15,006 bases of DNA, taken from Fidelibacterota bacterium (GTDB lineage Bacteria; Marinisomatota; Marinisomatia; Marinisomatales; UBA1611). Shown one piece after another: positions 7,828 through 15,006 of this stretch. Under the pieces are notes generated by a model that saw only the letters and a program-made list of their open reading frames with translations, did no database searches and had not been told where the DNA came from. The translations under genes were made by a program, and so were the position numbers. Location of the stretch: NCBI GenBank assembly GCA_002722105.1, contig PBKF01000039.1, forward strand, positions 1-15,006, given 5' to 3'. Positions within the stretch are counted from its first letter, which is position 1. Each line of letters begins with the position of its first letter.

Positions 7828-8556
7828 TTGAAACTTCTAGAAAATAAAATTGCAATTATTACTGGAGGTGGACGTGGCATTGGGAAAGCCACTGCACATC
7901 AATTTTCTGAAGAAGGTGCAACGGTTATCATTGCAGAATTTGATAAAAAAACAGGAGAAGAGACAGCTAAAGCAGTTAATGGGTATTTTGTAAAAACTGA
8001 CATTAGTAATGAAAAGAGCGTCTCTTATTTATTTAAATATATAAAAAAAGAATTCAGAAGATTGGATATTTTGGTAAATAATGCAGGTGTACTTCTAGAC
8101 AATACACTGAGAAAAATGAATACTGAACAATTTGATGCTGTAATTAATGTTAACCTCCGCGGGGTATATTTTTGTGGAAAAGCAGCTGCCGAGATGATGA
8201 AAGATCAGGGTAGTGGTGTAATTCTTAATGCATCTTCCGTTGTAGCACATAATGGTAATTTTGGTCAAACAAACTATATAGCCAGCAAGACTGGTGTTGT
8301 AGGTATGACAAAAGTCTGGGCCAGGGAGTTGGGAAAAGATGGAATTCGGGTAAATGCTATAGCACCTGGTTTTATACAAACAGATATGATACTGGGAATG
8401 CCGGAAAAATTAATTAATATGATGGAAGAAAAGGTACCTCTCAAACGATGGGGAAAACCGGAAGATGTGGCGAATGCTTACACATTTTTAGCTAGTGATG
8501 AAGCCAGTTATATTTCTGGAACTGTTTTAAATGTCGATGGAGGAGTAGTGGTTTAA
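7828..8556 (+). CDS. Short-chain dehydrogenase/reductase, FabG-like
   Basis: 242 residues from a TTG start 4 nt after the preceding stop, with GGGAG upstream. It is a classical SDR. The cofactor loop is TGGGRGIG (12-19), NNAG is at 84-87, and the catalytic set is Asn109, Ser137, Tyr150 and Lys154 in YIASK. The IAPGFIQTDM and LNVDGG segments are typical of beta-ketoacyl-ACP reductases. An acidic residue at the end of the second strand (IIAEFD, Glu37) suggests NAD(H) more than NADP(H), but this is inference. FabG-like enzymes reduce 3-oxoacyl thioesters, though many homologues act on other ketones or alcohols. Its place between two flavin-type reductases, not in a fatty-acid cluster, argues against a housekeeping fabG role. 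Its stop overlaps the next start by one base (TAATG), indicating translational coupling. Confidence 0.9.
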   Translation: MKLLENKIAIITGGGRGIGKATAHQFSEEGATVIIAEFDKKTGEETAKAVNGYFVKTDISNEKSVSYLFKYIKKEFRRLDILVNNAGVLLDNTLRKMNTEQFDAVINVNLRGVYFCGKAAAEMMKDQGSGVILNASSVVAHNGNFGQTNYIASKTGVVGMTKVWARELGKDGIRVNAIAPGFIQTDMILGMPEKLINMMEEKVPLKRWGKPEDVANAYTFLASDEASYISGTVLNVDGGVVV

Positions 8557-9041
8557 TGAAAATTTTAATTGTGTCATCTTCTAAAGGGAATAATTATAGA
8601 CTTGGGCAAAAAATAAGCATAATGCTGAATGTTGACCATGAGCTGATATCCTTAGAAGATTATACACTGCCTTTGTTTATTCCTGATGGAAAAGGGGCCG
8701 ATAAAAATTTATTAGATGAGTTAGTGCAAAAATTTGAATCTGCTGATGGATTTATTTTCTGTGCACCGGAGTATAATGCTGGAATTTCACCTATCCTTAC
8801 AAATACCATTACATGGATAACAGTTTCTACTAAGCAATGGCGACAAGCTTTCTTAGATAAAAAAGCTTTGATTGCCACTCACAGTGGAAGCTCAGCCTAT
8901 GCCTTTCTTTCTGCTTTTCGACACCAGTTAGAATATATGGGCTGTACCGTATATCATCGAAATATTTCCATTCATAAAAATGCACAATTTAATCATCATT
9001 CCGTTGGTAGTATATTAATCGGATTTAAAAAACTATTTTAG
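8556..9041 (+). CDS. NADPH-dependent FMN reductase family protein (flavodoxin fold)
   Basis: 161 residues. The N terminus MKILIVSSSKGNNYRLGQKI is a flavodoxin-like first strand and phosphate loop. APEYNAGISPILTNTITWIT at 70-89 is the signature of the NADPH-dependent FMN reductase / azoreductase / chromate-reductase family (Pfam FMN_red type), where APEYN contacts the flavin. GSSAYAFLSAFRHQLEYMG is the usual helix after the fourth strand. The protein is slightly shorter than typical members (around 180) because the last helix is short. It probably reduces FMN, quinones or similar two-electron acceptors with NAD(P)H. It overlaps the SDR stop by one base and is the last gene before a strong hairpin, so it is part of the same transcript as the EF-hand dehydrogenase. 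Confidence 0.88.
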   Translation: MKILIVSSSKGNNYRLGQKISIMLNVDHELISLEDYTLPLFIPDGKGADKNLLDELVQKFESADGFIFCAPEYNAGISPILTNTITWITVSTKQWRQAFLDKKALIATHSGSSAYAFLSAFRHQLEYMGCTVYHRNISIHKNAQFNHHSVGSILIGFKKLF

Positions 9042-9043
9042 AT

Positions 9044-9087
9044 AATTTATAAAATAGGCCAGCTTATGCTGACCTATTTTATAAATT
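9044..9087. terminator. Long bidirectional hairpin between convergent genes
   Basis: The arms are 9044-9063 and 9068-9087 (20 nt each, one C-A mismatch) around a TTAT loop. The core is AGGCCAGC pairing with GCTGACCT, flanked by an AT-rich stem that supplies T-rich tails on both strands. It starts 3 nt after the FMN-reductase stop and ends 10 nt before the stop of the convergent heat-shock gene, so it is placed to terminate both transcripts. Confidence 0.85.
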
Positions 9088-9096
9088 AATCAGTTA

Positions 9097-9534
9097 TTAG
9101 CTAATTTTGATTTCCCTTTCTTTTGGAAGAGCCACTTCATTTTTTGGAAATTCGATAGTCAAAATTCCATTTTTAAAGTTTGCTGTAATATCTTCTTCTT
9201 TTACCGTTTCTGGTAAATTAAACGATCGTTTAAATGTCCCAAAATGTCTTTCTCTGTAATGATAGCTCACTGATTTTTCATTGTCGACTGCTCGATTACC
9301 GGAAATTGTCAGGATATTATCCGTGATATTCACTCTTACATCCCTTTTTGTAAGGCCCGGTATATCAGCAGTTAAAGTAAATGAATCATTTGATTCTTTT
9401 ACATCAATAGATGGTGACCAATTCATGTTTGATGTAACTTGAAAATTCCAGTCATTATCAAATACATTGCTAATCATTTTATCCATACCATCAAAGATTG
9501 AAGCTGGTCTAGGTGTCCATTTAATTAATGTCAT
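9097..9534 (-). CDS. Small heat-shock protein, Hsp20/alpha-crystallin family
   Basis: 145 residues, the usual length for bacterial class A small heat-shock proteins. A short N-terminal arm (MTLIKWTPRPASIFDGMDKM) precedes the alpha-crystallin domain at about 38-130. That domain contains DVKESNDSFTLTADIPG, ERHFGTFKRSFNLP and the A-x-x-x-N-G-x-L motif (118-125). The C-terminal anchoring motif is I-K-I (142-144). Such proteins bind unfolding clients without ATP and form large oligomers in the cytoplasm. The gene is monocistronic, convergent with the redox operon and divergent from tldD. No CIRCE element is visible upstream. The direct repeats in the gap at 9621-9684 may regulate it. Confidence 0.95.
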   Translation of the reverse strand: MTLIKWTPRPASIFDGMDKMISNVFDNDWNFQVTSNMNWSPSIDVKESNDSFTLTADIPGLTKRDVRVNITDNILTISGNRAVDNEKSVSYHYRERHFGTFKRSFNLPETVKEEDITANFKNGILTIEFPKNEVALPKEREIKIS

Positions 9535-9540
9535 TTTTGA

Positions 9541-9546
9541 CTCCTT
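9541..9546 (-). promoter_or_regulatory. Ribosome binding site of the small heat-shock gene
   Basis: On the minus strand AAGGAG lies 6 nt before the ATG at 9534. This is the strongest Shine-Dalgarno in the window, fitting a gene that must be translated quickly and heavily. Confidence 0.75.
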
Positions 9547-9620
9547 ATTTGTTTATTTGAAATTCAATATTTTTTAGACAATTCTAATGCCAATTGTAAA
9601 TGCACTTCCAAAACAACAGA

Positions 9621-9684
9621 TATACTGTAAATATGGCTTAATACTTGCTCATCATAAAATTCTATACTGCCAATATGGCATATT
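9621..9684. repeat. Pair of 22-bp direct repeats spaced 42 bp (operator-like)
   Basis: Copy A is 9621-9642 (TATACTGTAAATATGGCTTA, then AT) and copy B is 9663-9684 (TATACTGCCAATATGGCATA, then TT), with 18 of 22 positions the same. The centre-to-centre distance of 42 bp equals four turns of the helix, so both would face the same side. Copy B contains a near-palindrome TGCCA-ATA-TGGCA (9668-9680), and a third TTGCCAT follows at 9688. This looks like a cooperative regulator site for hsp20, tldD or both. The protein that binds is unknown. Confidence 0.5.
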
Positions 9685-9968
9685 AAATTGCCATAATAAT
9701 TTAGCGTAGTCAATTTGTGTTATATTAAAAATAAACCTTTTAATTATATATTTATCTGATCAGGGATTAATTTTAGAATAAGAAAATCACTAAATATTTA
9801 AATCAATGTTTAAAATTATATTCTTCCGTATTATAAATCATTTTTGATTAGTTCAGAGTTAATTTCCCTTTGTTAGAACAAATGATCTACCAATAAAAAC
9901 ATTATGGTATTAGATATGGAAATAATAAAAAAATGAACTAAAGAATTTTCAATTAAACAGGATTAACA

Positions 9969-11411
9969 ATGAAGTTAGATATTAATTTAAACCACCTAAT
10001 GAGTGCAGTGGATGTTCCTGCTCAATGGGTTGGCCTTCGTGAAGTATATGAAGCTCACACGCCTAGAATGATTAGGGATGGTGTGCCTGTGGCGAATGGT
10101 CGATCTGCAACCCACGGTATAATGGTGGAAGTATTGGTTGATGGTCAATTTGGGTATTTTGGTACACCTAACATGACACCTGAAGGTATAGCAAATGCCG
10201 CCAAAAAAGCATTCCAACAGGCAAAAATTGCTTCTCAGCATGCTACCTATCAATTTGATGAATCTGCGCGGCCATCACATCAAGGAACCTATTCATCGCC
10301 TTTTACAAAAAATCGAGAAAGTTTATCTGCAGGAAAGCTGAATGAGATTCTGCTAGAAGCGTACAATCATTTAAAAGTTTCTGATAAAATTGTGAGTGCT
10401 TCATCATTATGTCAGGTCATCGAAACATCTTTCAAATTTCTTAGCTCAAACGGTAGTGACATTCATCAAGATTTTTTGATGCTGGAATTCGATTTGAGTG
10501 CCACCGCAGCTGATGGTACAAACCAGCAAACAAGAACTTTTGGTGGTATGCGCGGGACGTGTCGTCAAATGGGTATGGAATATTTTGATAAATTTGAAAT
10601 ATTCGCTAATGCAAATCGAATTGGAGAACAGGCAATTCAATTATTAAAAGCGGAAGATTGCCCCAATGGTGAAATGGACCTTGTAATTGCTCCTGATCAG
10701 ATGATGCTGCAGATTCATGAAAGTATTGGCCATGCACTGGAAGTAGATAGAATACTAGGAGATGAAAGAAATTATGCAGGCTGGAGTTTTGTGAAATTAG
10801 AAGATTTTGGTTCGCTTCAATATGGTTCAAAACTCATGAATATTACATTTGACCCAACGCTAGAATCTGAATTTGCTTCCTATGCATATGATGATGGTGG
10901 ACTTAAAGCAACTAAAGAGTACCTTATTAAAGAAGGTTTACTCCTTCGTGGTTTGGGAGGAAAAGAAAGTCAAATCCGTTCAGGACTCGACGGTGTTGCA
11001 AATTTTCGATCTAGTGGATGGAATCGTGCACCGATTGACCGAATGGCAAATATAAATCTGGAACCGGGTGATTCAACTTTTGAAGATTTGATTGGTCAGG
11101 TTGAATCAGGCGTATACATGGAATCAAATAAATCATGGTCCATTGACGATTATCGCAATAAATTTCAATTTGGATGTGAATATGGGCGACTAATCAAAAA
11201 TGGGGAATTGACTAAGGTTGTTAAAAATTCAAATTATCGTGGAATTTCGACACCATTTTGGAATAGTCTCAAAGGTGTTGGAAGCGAAGAAACATTTGGT
11301 ATTTATGGCACGCCAAATTGCGGGAAAGGTGAGCCGAATCAGGTGATTCGTGTGGGGCATGCTTCTCCAACATGCTTATTTGAAAACATTCAGGTTTTTG
11401 GAGGTGTATAG
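9969..11411 (+). CDS. tldD: TldD metalloprotease subunit
   Basis: 480 residues, family TldD/PmbA (peptidase U62). The metal site is HESIGH: His250, Glu251 and His255 form the HExxxH motif of TldD, followed by AL-EVD. Cys403 in FGCEYGRLI is the expected third ligand near the C terminus. N-terminal strands (ANGRSATHGIMVEVLVDGQF) form the beta-domain shared with TldE. In Escherichia coli TldD with TldE makes a zinc protease that degrades unfolded peptides, such as the CcdA antitoxin, and trims the leader of microcin B17. The partner gene follows directly with a one-base overlap (TAGTG), so both are made together. No peptide-natural-product genes are visible in the window, so a housekeeping peptide-clearing role is the simpler reading. 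Confidence 0.93.
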   Translation: MKLDINLNHLMSAVDVPAQWVGLREVYEAHTPRMIRDGVPVANGRSATHGIMVEVLVDGQFGYFGTPNMTPEGIANAAKKAFQQAKIASQHATYQFDESARPSHQGTYSSPFTKNRESLSAGKLNEILLEAYNHLKVSDKIVSASSLCQVIETSFKFLSSNGSDIHQDFLMLEFDLSATAADGTNQQTRTFGGMRGTCRQMGMEYFDKFEIFANANRIGEQAIQLLKAEDCPNGEMDLVIAPDQMMLQIHESIGHALEVDRILGDERNYAGWSFVKLEDFGSLQYGSKLMNITFDPTLESEFASYAYDDGGLKATKEYLIKEGLLLRGLGGKESQIRSGLDGVANFRSSGWNRAPIDRMANINLEPGDSTFEDLIGQVESGVYMESNKSWSIDDYRNKFQFGCEYGRLIKNGELTKVVKNSNYRGISTPFWNSLKGVGSEETFGIYGTPNCGKGEPNQVIRVGHASPTCLFENIQVFGGV

Positions 11412-12733
11412 TGGAAAATATTTTTAATACACTAAGCGAGTCATTGTTCATAGAACTAAAAAATGAAGAAAGCCTGATTTTATCATTCTCAGGTGAAAAT
11501 AGTCAATTTATCCGTTTTAATAATGCAACCGTTCGACAAACTGGTTTAATAGATGATGCAGATATGGAACTAAAATTCATTGTGAATAACCGGACGGTTC
11601 ATGGTGGATTTACTGTTTCTGGGAATTTTGATACGGATATAGAACGGGGGAAAGTAGAAATTTCACGGATGCGTATGGAAGCGAAGGAAATTCCAGAAGA
11701 CCCATTTGTCGTTTTACCAGAAAATGCTGGTTCAAGCCATGAAGTTAAGTCAGCTAATGGATTGCCTTTTGAAAATGCTGTTGATGCTATTTTACCTGCT
11801 GTGGATGGCGTTGATTTTGTTGGCATTCTTGCCAACGGAAGAATGTTTCGTGGGAATGCGAATAACTTAGGGCAGAAACATTGGTTTGAGACTGAATCCT
11901 ACAGCTTGGATTATTCATTGGTCACGCCTGAACATCAAATGGTTAAAGGATCTTTTGCAGGTACAGACTGGAATCAGCATGACTATGAATCCTATGTTAG
12001 GAGATCGAGGAAAAAATTGTCTCTTATGGAAAGGAAGCCCGTGAAGATTGAGACTGGGGAATATCGTACCTGGTTTGAATCAGCTGCAGTAGCAGATTTT
12101 CTTGGAATGTTCAGTTGGAACGGTATATCTGAAGCATCTTTAAGACAAGGATGTAGTGGATTTGGTCGTATGCGCCATGATGATGTACGCTTATCGCCTA
12201 AATTTTCTGTGTCAGAAGATTTTACGCCAGGTTTTTGTCCAAAATTCAATTCCAATGGAGAAATTTCTTCTGAACAGCTGATATTAATTAAGGATGGTGA
12301 ATTAAGAAATACATTGGTAAGCAGCAGGTCTGCCAAAGAATACGATGTAGAATCAAACTTTGCAGAAAGTGGTGAGTTTATGAGATCTCCAAAAATGTCT
12401 CCAGGTTTGTTAAATCAACAGGATGTTACCAGCGCAATTGATAAGGGATTGTACTTATCTAATATCCATTATTTGAATTGGAGTGACAATGCCGGTGGGC
12501 GCATTACTGGTCTAACACGTTATGCGTGTTTCTGGGTTGAAGGCGGAGAAATAGTATCCCCAATTGAAACCATGCGCTTTGATGATTCTTTTTACAATTT
12601 TTTTGGTGAGAATCTCATTGATGTGGAAGATAAGGCAAGCATCAATCCGGAAACAGGAACCTATGGTGGTAGAACTCTTGGTGCAACCACTTGCCCTGGT
12701 ATTTTAGTGGATGACTTTGCACTAACACTTTAA
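11411..12733 (+). CDS. tldE: TldE/PmbA partner subunit of the TldD protease
   Basis: 440 residues from a GTG start that overlaps the tldD stop by one base. It belongs to the TldD/PmbA family but has no HExxxH motif, as expected for the non-catalytic TldE half of the heterodimer. Family features are the early FIRFNNATVRQTGLIDDADM segment, WFETESYSLDYSL, and the late LSNIHYLNWSDNAGGRITG and CFWVEGGEIVSPIE segments. TldE shapes the substrate channel over the TldD active site in the known complex. It is translationally coupled with tldD and followed after 3 nt by rmuC. Confidence 0.9.
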   Translation: MENIFNTLSESLFIELKNEESLILSFSGENSQFIRFNNATVRQTGLIDDADMELKFIVNNRTVHGGFTVSGNFDTDIERGKVEISRMRMEAKEIPEDPFVVLPENAGSSHEVKSANGLPFENAVDAILPAVDGVDFVGILANGRMFRGNANNLGQKHWFETESYSLDYSLVTPEHQMVKGSFAGTDWNQHDYESYVRRSRKKLSLMERKPVKIETGEYRTWFESAAVADFLGMFSWNGISEASLRQGCSGFGRMRHDDVRLSPKFSVSEDFTPGFCPKFNSNGEISSEQLILIKDGELRNTLVSSRSAKEYDVESNFAESGEFMRSPKMSPGLLNQQDVTSAIDKGLYLSNIHYLNWSDNAGGRITGLTRYACFWVEGGEIVSPIETMRFDDSFYNFFGENLIDVEDKASINPETGTYGGRTLGATTCPGILVDDFALTL

Positions 12734-12736
12734 TAA

Positions 12737-13834
12737 ATGGATTATACTGTTATTATATTATTTATTCTAGGCTTTGTACTGGGTGGTGGTTTAGTATGGT
12801 TTGTTCGTCAAAAGGAAATAGATTCAATTCAGCACAGTCAGGATGAATTAAAATCATCTTTTGGTGATTTATCTAATGAAGCACTGCTAAAAAATCAAAA
12901 ACAATTCCTAAATCTAGCTTCTACAGAGTTTTCAAAATTAATTGAAAACTCAGGTTCACAACTTGATTCCAAAAAGGAATTGATAGATTCTGCATTAAAA
13001 GAGATGAAGGATAATCTTAAGGACCTGTCAAAAAATACTATTGCCCTTAAGAGTCAAATGGAAGAATCCAAAACAAGTGTGGGTGAATTAACAAATACTA
13101 CCAACAAGTTGCGACAGATATTATCCAGTTCCCAGGCTCGTGGCCAATGGGGTGAAAAGATGGTAAAAGATATTTTAGATTTTATTGGACTGGTAGAGGG
13201 GTTGAATTATACTCAACAGGAACAGATTTCTGGTGGAAGTAACAGGCCGGACTTTACTTTTTACCTACCTGATGATAAATCGATTAATATGGATGTGAAA
13301 TTTCCTTTAGCACATTATGAAAAATATGTAACTGCTGAAACAGATTCTGAACGGGATGCTGAAAAAAAACAATTTTTATCTGATGTAAGAGAACGTATCA
13401 AAGAAGTATCAAAACGTGGTTATATTGATCCTAAAGGAGGTACCGTTGATTATGTCCTGCTATTCATCCCTAATGAAAGTATATACTCATTTTTAAACCA
13501 AGAAGATCATGAATTAATTGATTTTTCACTGAAGCAGAAAATTTTGTTATGTTCACCTATTACATTATATGCAATCCTTTCTTTGATTCGCCAGGCTGTA
13601 TCCAATTTTGCTATGGAGAAAAAAGCAGGTGAAATGCAGGAGTTGGTAGGCATATTTCGGAAACAATGGGATAACTTTATTGTTAAAATTGATGCAATGG
13701 GAAAAACATTAAATTCTCTTGGAAATCATTATGAAGAATTAAGCGGGACAAGGCGTAGGGCTCTTGAAAAACCAATGGAAAAAATTGAAGAATTAGAATT
13801 AGGGACTAAAGAAGTAAAAAGTATCGAGCCATGA
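12737..13834 (+). CDS. rmuC: RmuC family protein, membrane-anchored nuclease-fold
   Basis: 365 residues. Residues 4-23 are a transmembrane helix (VIILFILGFVLGGGLVWFV), and residues about 28-128 are a polar helical region likely to be coiled coil. Residues about 130-330 are the RmuC domain with SSQARGQWGE, then RPDFTFYLPDD and MDVKFPLAHYEKY. Pro171-Asp172 with Asp186-x-Lys188 fits the PD-(D/E)XK-like core noted for the family. RmuC limits inversions and other rearrangements between short inverted repeats in Escherichia coli. The start lies 3 nt after tldE and the stop overlaps the next start (ATGA), so it is inside the tldDE operon. A functional link to TldDE is not established. Confidence 0.92.
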   Translation: MDYTVIILFILGFVLGGGLVWFVRQKEIDSIQHSQDELKSSFGDLSNEALLKNQKQFLNLASTEFSKLIENSGSQLDSKKELIDSALKEMKDNLKDLSKNTIALKSQMEESKTSVGELTNTTNKLRQILSSSQARGQWGEKMVKDILDFIGLVEGLNYTQQEQISGGSNRPDFTFYLPDDKSINMDVKFPLAHYEKYVTAETDSERDAEKKQFLSDVRERIKEVSKRGYIDPKGGTVDYVLLFIPNESIYSFLNQEDHELIDFSLKQKILLCSPITLYAILSLIRQAVSNFAMEKKAGEMQELVGIFRKQWDNFIVKIDAMGKTLNSLGNHYEELSGTRRRALEKPMEKIEELELGTKEVKSIEP

Positions 13835-14250
13835 AAAAACTCACACTTTATTTGCTTTTGTTTACTGGATGTGTTACACCACCAGATTATAAAGATGGAT
13901 TATTAGAGAATATTCCGGCTGTGGTAAACAATATAGATTATTTTTCATTGTCTGTGAATGGAGATGATTTTTCAGAAGAACATGAATGGGAGTTATCCCT
14001 ATCAACAGACACAACGGACTCTATTTTAACAACGCTTATCCTTTCTGATGTGAAAATCAGTAATTCTGATTCTACATTATTGTTAATGATGAATGATTCC
14101 GGAGATACAATATTTCAGCCCTATCTTTTGAGTAATATCGTATGGACAAGTACAAACTCTATTTCAGGTATAGGCTCTCCTAGAAAAATTTCGTTTTTAG
14201 GTGATAATTTTACAGGCAGGTTAGAATATCAGATTATCAAAACACCCTAG
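13831..14250 (+). CDS. Small lipoprotein of unknown function
   Basis: 139 residues, overlapping the rmuC stop by 4 nt (ATGA). The N terminus MKKLTLYLLLFTGCVTPP is a short lipoprotein signal with Cys14 at a relaxed lipobox (FTGC). The mature part, about 125 residues, is acidic, rich in Ser, Thr and Asp and probably all beta: SLSVNGDDF, EWELSLSTDTT, LILSDVKISN and GRLEYQII look like strands of a small sandwich. No known domain is recognised. It would be anchored in the inner or outer membrane facing the periplasm. It is the last gene of the tldD-tldE-rmuC transcript. Confidence 0.8.
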   Translation: MKKLTLYLLLFTGCVTPPDYKDGLLENIPAVVNNIDYFSLSVNGDDFSEEHEWELSLSTDTTDSILTTLILSDVKISNSDSTLLLMMNDSGDTIFQPYLLSNIVWTSTNSISGIGSPRKISFLGDNFTGRLEYQIIKTP

Positions 14251-14262
14251 GCAAAACAACAA

Positions 14263-14282
14263 AAGAATAAAGATTTATTCTT
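14263..14282. terminator. Weak AT-rich hairpin between convergent genes
   Basis: AAGAATAAA (14263-14271) pairs with TTTATTCTT (14274-14282) around a two-base centre. It sits 13 nt past the lipoprotein stop and overlaps the last codons of the convergent nuclease gene. The stem is nearly all A-T, so it could act in both directions only weakly. Confidence 0.35.
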
Positions 14283-15006
14283 CCCATGCAGGGCAGAGAA
14301 ATTCTTTATAATCACAATATTGACAGTTATAGTCACCCTTATTAGTTTCAAATGATCCTGATCGAATACCTGATGCAACACTCTTGATCGTATCTCGGTA
14401 TTCTTCCAATTCTTCATCTGTAAACCTGTGAGATGCGATGGGATTATCTCCAAAACGTAAAAAGTGTAGACTGGCATCACCGGGTTTTCCATTAATACCT
14501 TCAACTGCACCATGGAGCAGCGCTTCGGTGTACAATGCCATCTGGATATTCTTAATTACTTTTTGCTTTTTTCGACTAGTTTTATAATCTACAATTCCTA
14601 AAGAATCTCCATGATCATCAATACGGTCGATTTTTCCGGATATTTTCACATTTATATCTTCCATCATATATGTAAAACTCTTCTCTCGACCAATTACATT
14701 GGTTGGATTATTCTGAAAAAAAAGAAAATAATCTGATAATAATTCTTCACCTTGTTTACGGAATTCATCGCCTCGTTGACGATATTCAAATGAATCTTCA
14801 CGCCAATATTTTTCTAAAAGATCTAATAATGTTTTCTCGGTTTGCTTATTTGCTTCTAAACCGTGGAATTCTTCTAAAATACTATGCATAATTGATCCGA
14901 ATTCACCAGTAGCTCGAGTTTTCCGTTCTGGAACTTTATCTATATATTTTAATCTATATTTTAATGGACATGAATTGTAGGTTTCAATTTTGGTCGATGA
15001 TAAGGT
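14275..15006 (-). CDS. PD-(D/E)XK nuclease of RecB/AddB type with Fe-S cysteines, 5' end outside window
   Basis: 243 codons are visible and the frame stays open to the right edge; the ATG at 14889 is internal. Upstream of it the reading is L-S-S-T-K-I-E-T-Y-N-S-C-P-L-K-Y, the usual start of the RecB/AddB-like nuclease domain, so the true start lies beyond base 15006. Further motifs are FGSIMHSILEEFHG (catalytic His region), KISGKIDRID (Asp) and LGIVDYKTS (D-x-K). The last cysteines, CQYCDYKEFLC near the C terminus, combine with the Cys of SCPLKY to make the four-Cys 4Fe-4S pattern of AddB and Cas4. It may be a stand-alone nuclease or the C-terminal domain of a UvrD-type helicase; the window cannot tell. 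It would act on DNA ends in repair or recombination. No CRISPR array or cas1/cas2 is nearby. Confidence 0.85.
   Translation of the reverse strand, partial: TLSSTKIETYNSCPLKYRLKYIDKVPERKTRATGEFGSIMHSILEEFHGLEANKQTEKTLLDLLEKYWREDSFEYRQRGDEFRKQGEELLSDYFLFFQNNPTNVIGREKSFTYMMEDINVKISGKIDRIDDHGDSLGIVDYKTSRKKQKVIKNIQMALYTEALLHGAVEGINGKPGDASLHFLRFGDNPIASHRFTDEELEEYRDTIKSVASGIRSGSFETNKGDYNCQYCDYKEFLCPAWEE

Larger units (their letters stand above)
9535..9968. other. 434-bp intergenic regulatory gap between divergent hsp20 and tldD
   Basis: No open frame, tRNA or rRNA is recognisable here. The gap is very AT-rich and must hold the promoters of hsp20 (leftward) and tldD (rightward). Visible structure: 22-bp direct repeats at 9621 and 9663, extra TGCCA/TGGCA motifs near 9587 and 9688, and a palindrome TTTGTT-AG-AACAAA at 9869-9882. 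The tldD start has only a weak AGGA about 7 nt upstream. A small RNA or leader cannot be excluded. Confidence 0.6.

Noticed and set aside
7828..8556. Housekeeping fabG of fatty-acid synthesis
   Set aside because: No fab, acp or plsX genes adjoin it and it lies in a redox operon; the SDR family is too broad for that name on sequence alone.
9676..9692. Sigma-54-like promoter TGGCA...TTGC in the hsp20-tldD gap
   Set aside because: The distance between the GG and GC elements is one base too long for the strict sigma-54 spacing.
9535..9968. CIRCE or ROSE-type heat-shock element upstream of hsp20
   Set aside because: No TTAGCACTC/GAGTGCTAA pair is present, and the leader before the ATG shows no clear hairpin covering the Shine-Dalgarno.
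9969..12733. RiPP (microcin-type) biosynthesis cluster around tldDE
   Set aside because: No precursor peptide, cyclodehydratase, radical-SAM enzyme or exporter is seen nearby; TldDE is widespread without such clusters.
14703..14891. Small plus-strand frame opposite the nuclease gene
   Set aside because: It is a shadow of the nuclease coding frame, with no ribosome site and low-complexity content.
14275..15006. Cas4 and a CRISPR locus
   Set aside because: The nuclease has Cas4-like cysteines, but no repeat array, cas1 or cas2 is present, and RecB/AddB-type domains share the same pattern.

Overview
The window is AT-rich (roughly one third GC by eye) and gene-dense. It suggests a free-living Gram-negative bacterium of the FCB group, most likely Marinimicrobia (SAR406) or a close relative. 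The main evidence is a C-terminal sorting domain of the type IX secretion kind (SYPNPFNP... ending in GVYFVELLSG...QKLVLVK), together with several lipoproteins, weak Shine-Dalgarno use with TTG and GTG starts, and secreted propeller proteins with DGGY-type repeats. The phylum is an inference from style, not from a marker gene.

Region 1 (1-3418, plus strand) is an envelope or secretome cluster. It holds two tandem paralogous propeller proteins (the first cut by the window edge, the second a probable lipoprotein) and then a small secreted protein with the type IX sorting domain. Region 2 (3425-6243, minus strand) is a two-gene operon: a cystathionine beta-synthase-like PLP enzyme, followed 2 nt later by a membrane-anchored family 1 glycoside hydrolase fused to a TlpA-like thioredoxin domain. 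Region 3 (6336-9041, plus strand) is a tight operon of three redox enzymes: an EF-hand protein with the dehydrogenase module of NOX5-type NADPH oxidases but no haem-binding membrane domain, a FabG-like short-chain dehydrogenase, and a small flavodoxin-fold NAD(P)H:FMN reductase. A near-perfect 20-bp-arm hairpin closes it and serves the convergent small heat-shock gene (9097-9534, minus). Region 4 is a 434-bp regulatory gap with two 22-bp direct repeats exactly 42 bp apart. Region 5 (9969-14250, plus) is a coupled operon tldD-tldE-rmuC-small lipoprotein. Region 6 (14275-15006, minus) is the 3' end of a PD-(D/E)XK RecB/AddB-type nuclease gene with a probable Fe-S cluster, cut by the right edge.

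The most unusual item is the EF-hand/NOX-type dehydrogenase at 6336-7823. It has a calcium-sensor plus FAD/NADPH-module layout typical of eukaryotic NADPH oxidases, it lacks the haem domain, key FAD and NADPH residues are substituted, and it sits in an operon with two other nucleotide-dependent oxidoreductases. The second is the periplasm-directed GH1-thioredoxin fusion translated in tandem with a sulfur-amino-acid enzyme.
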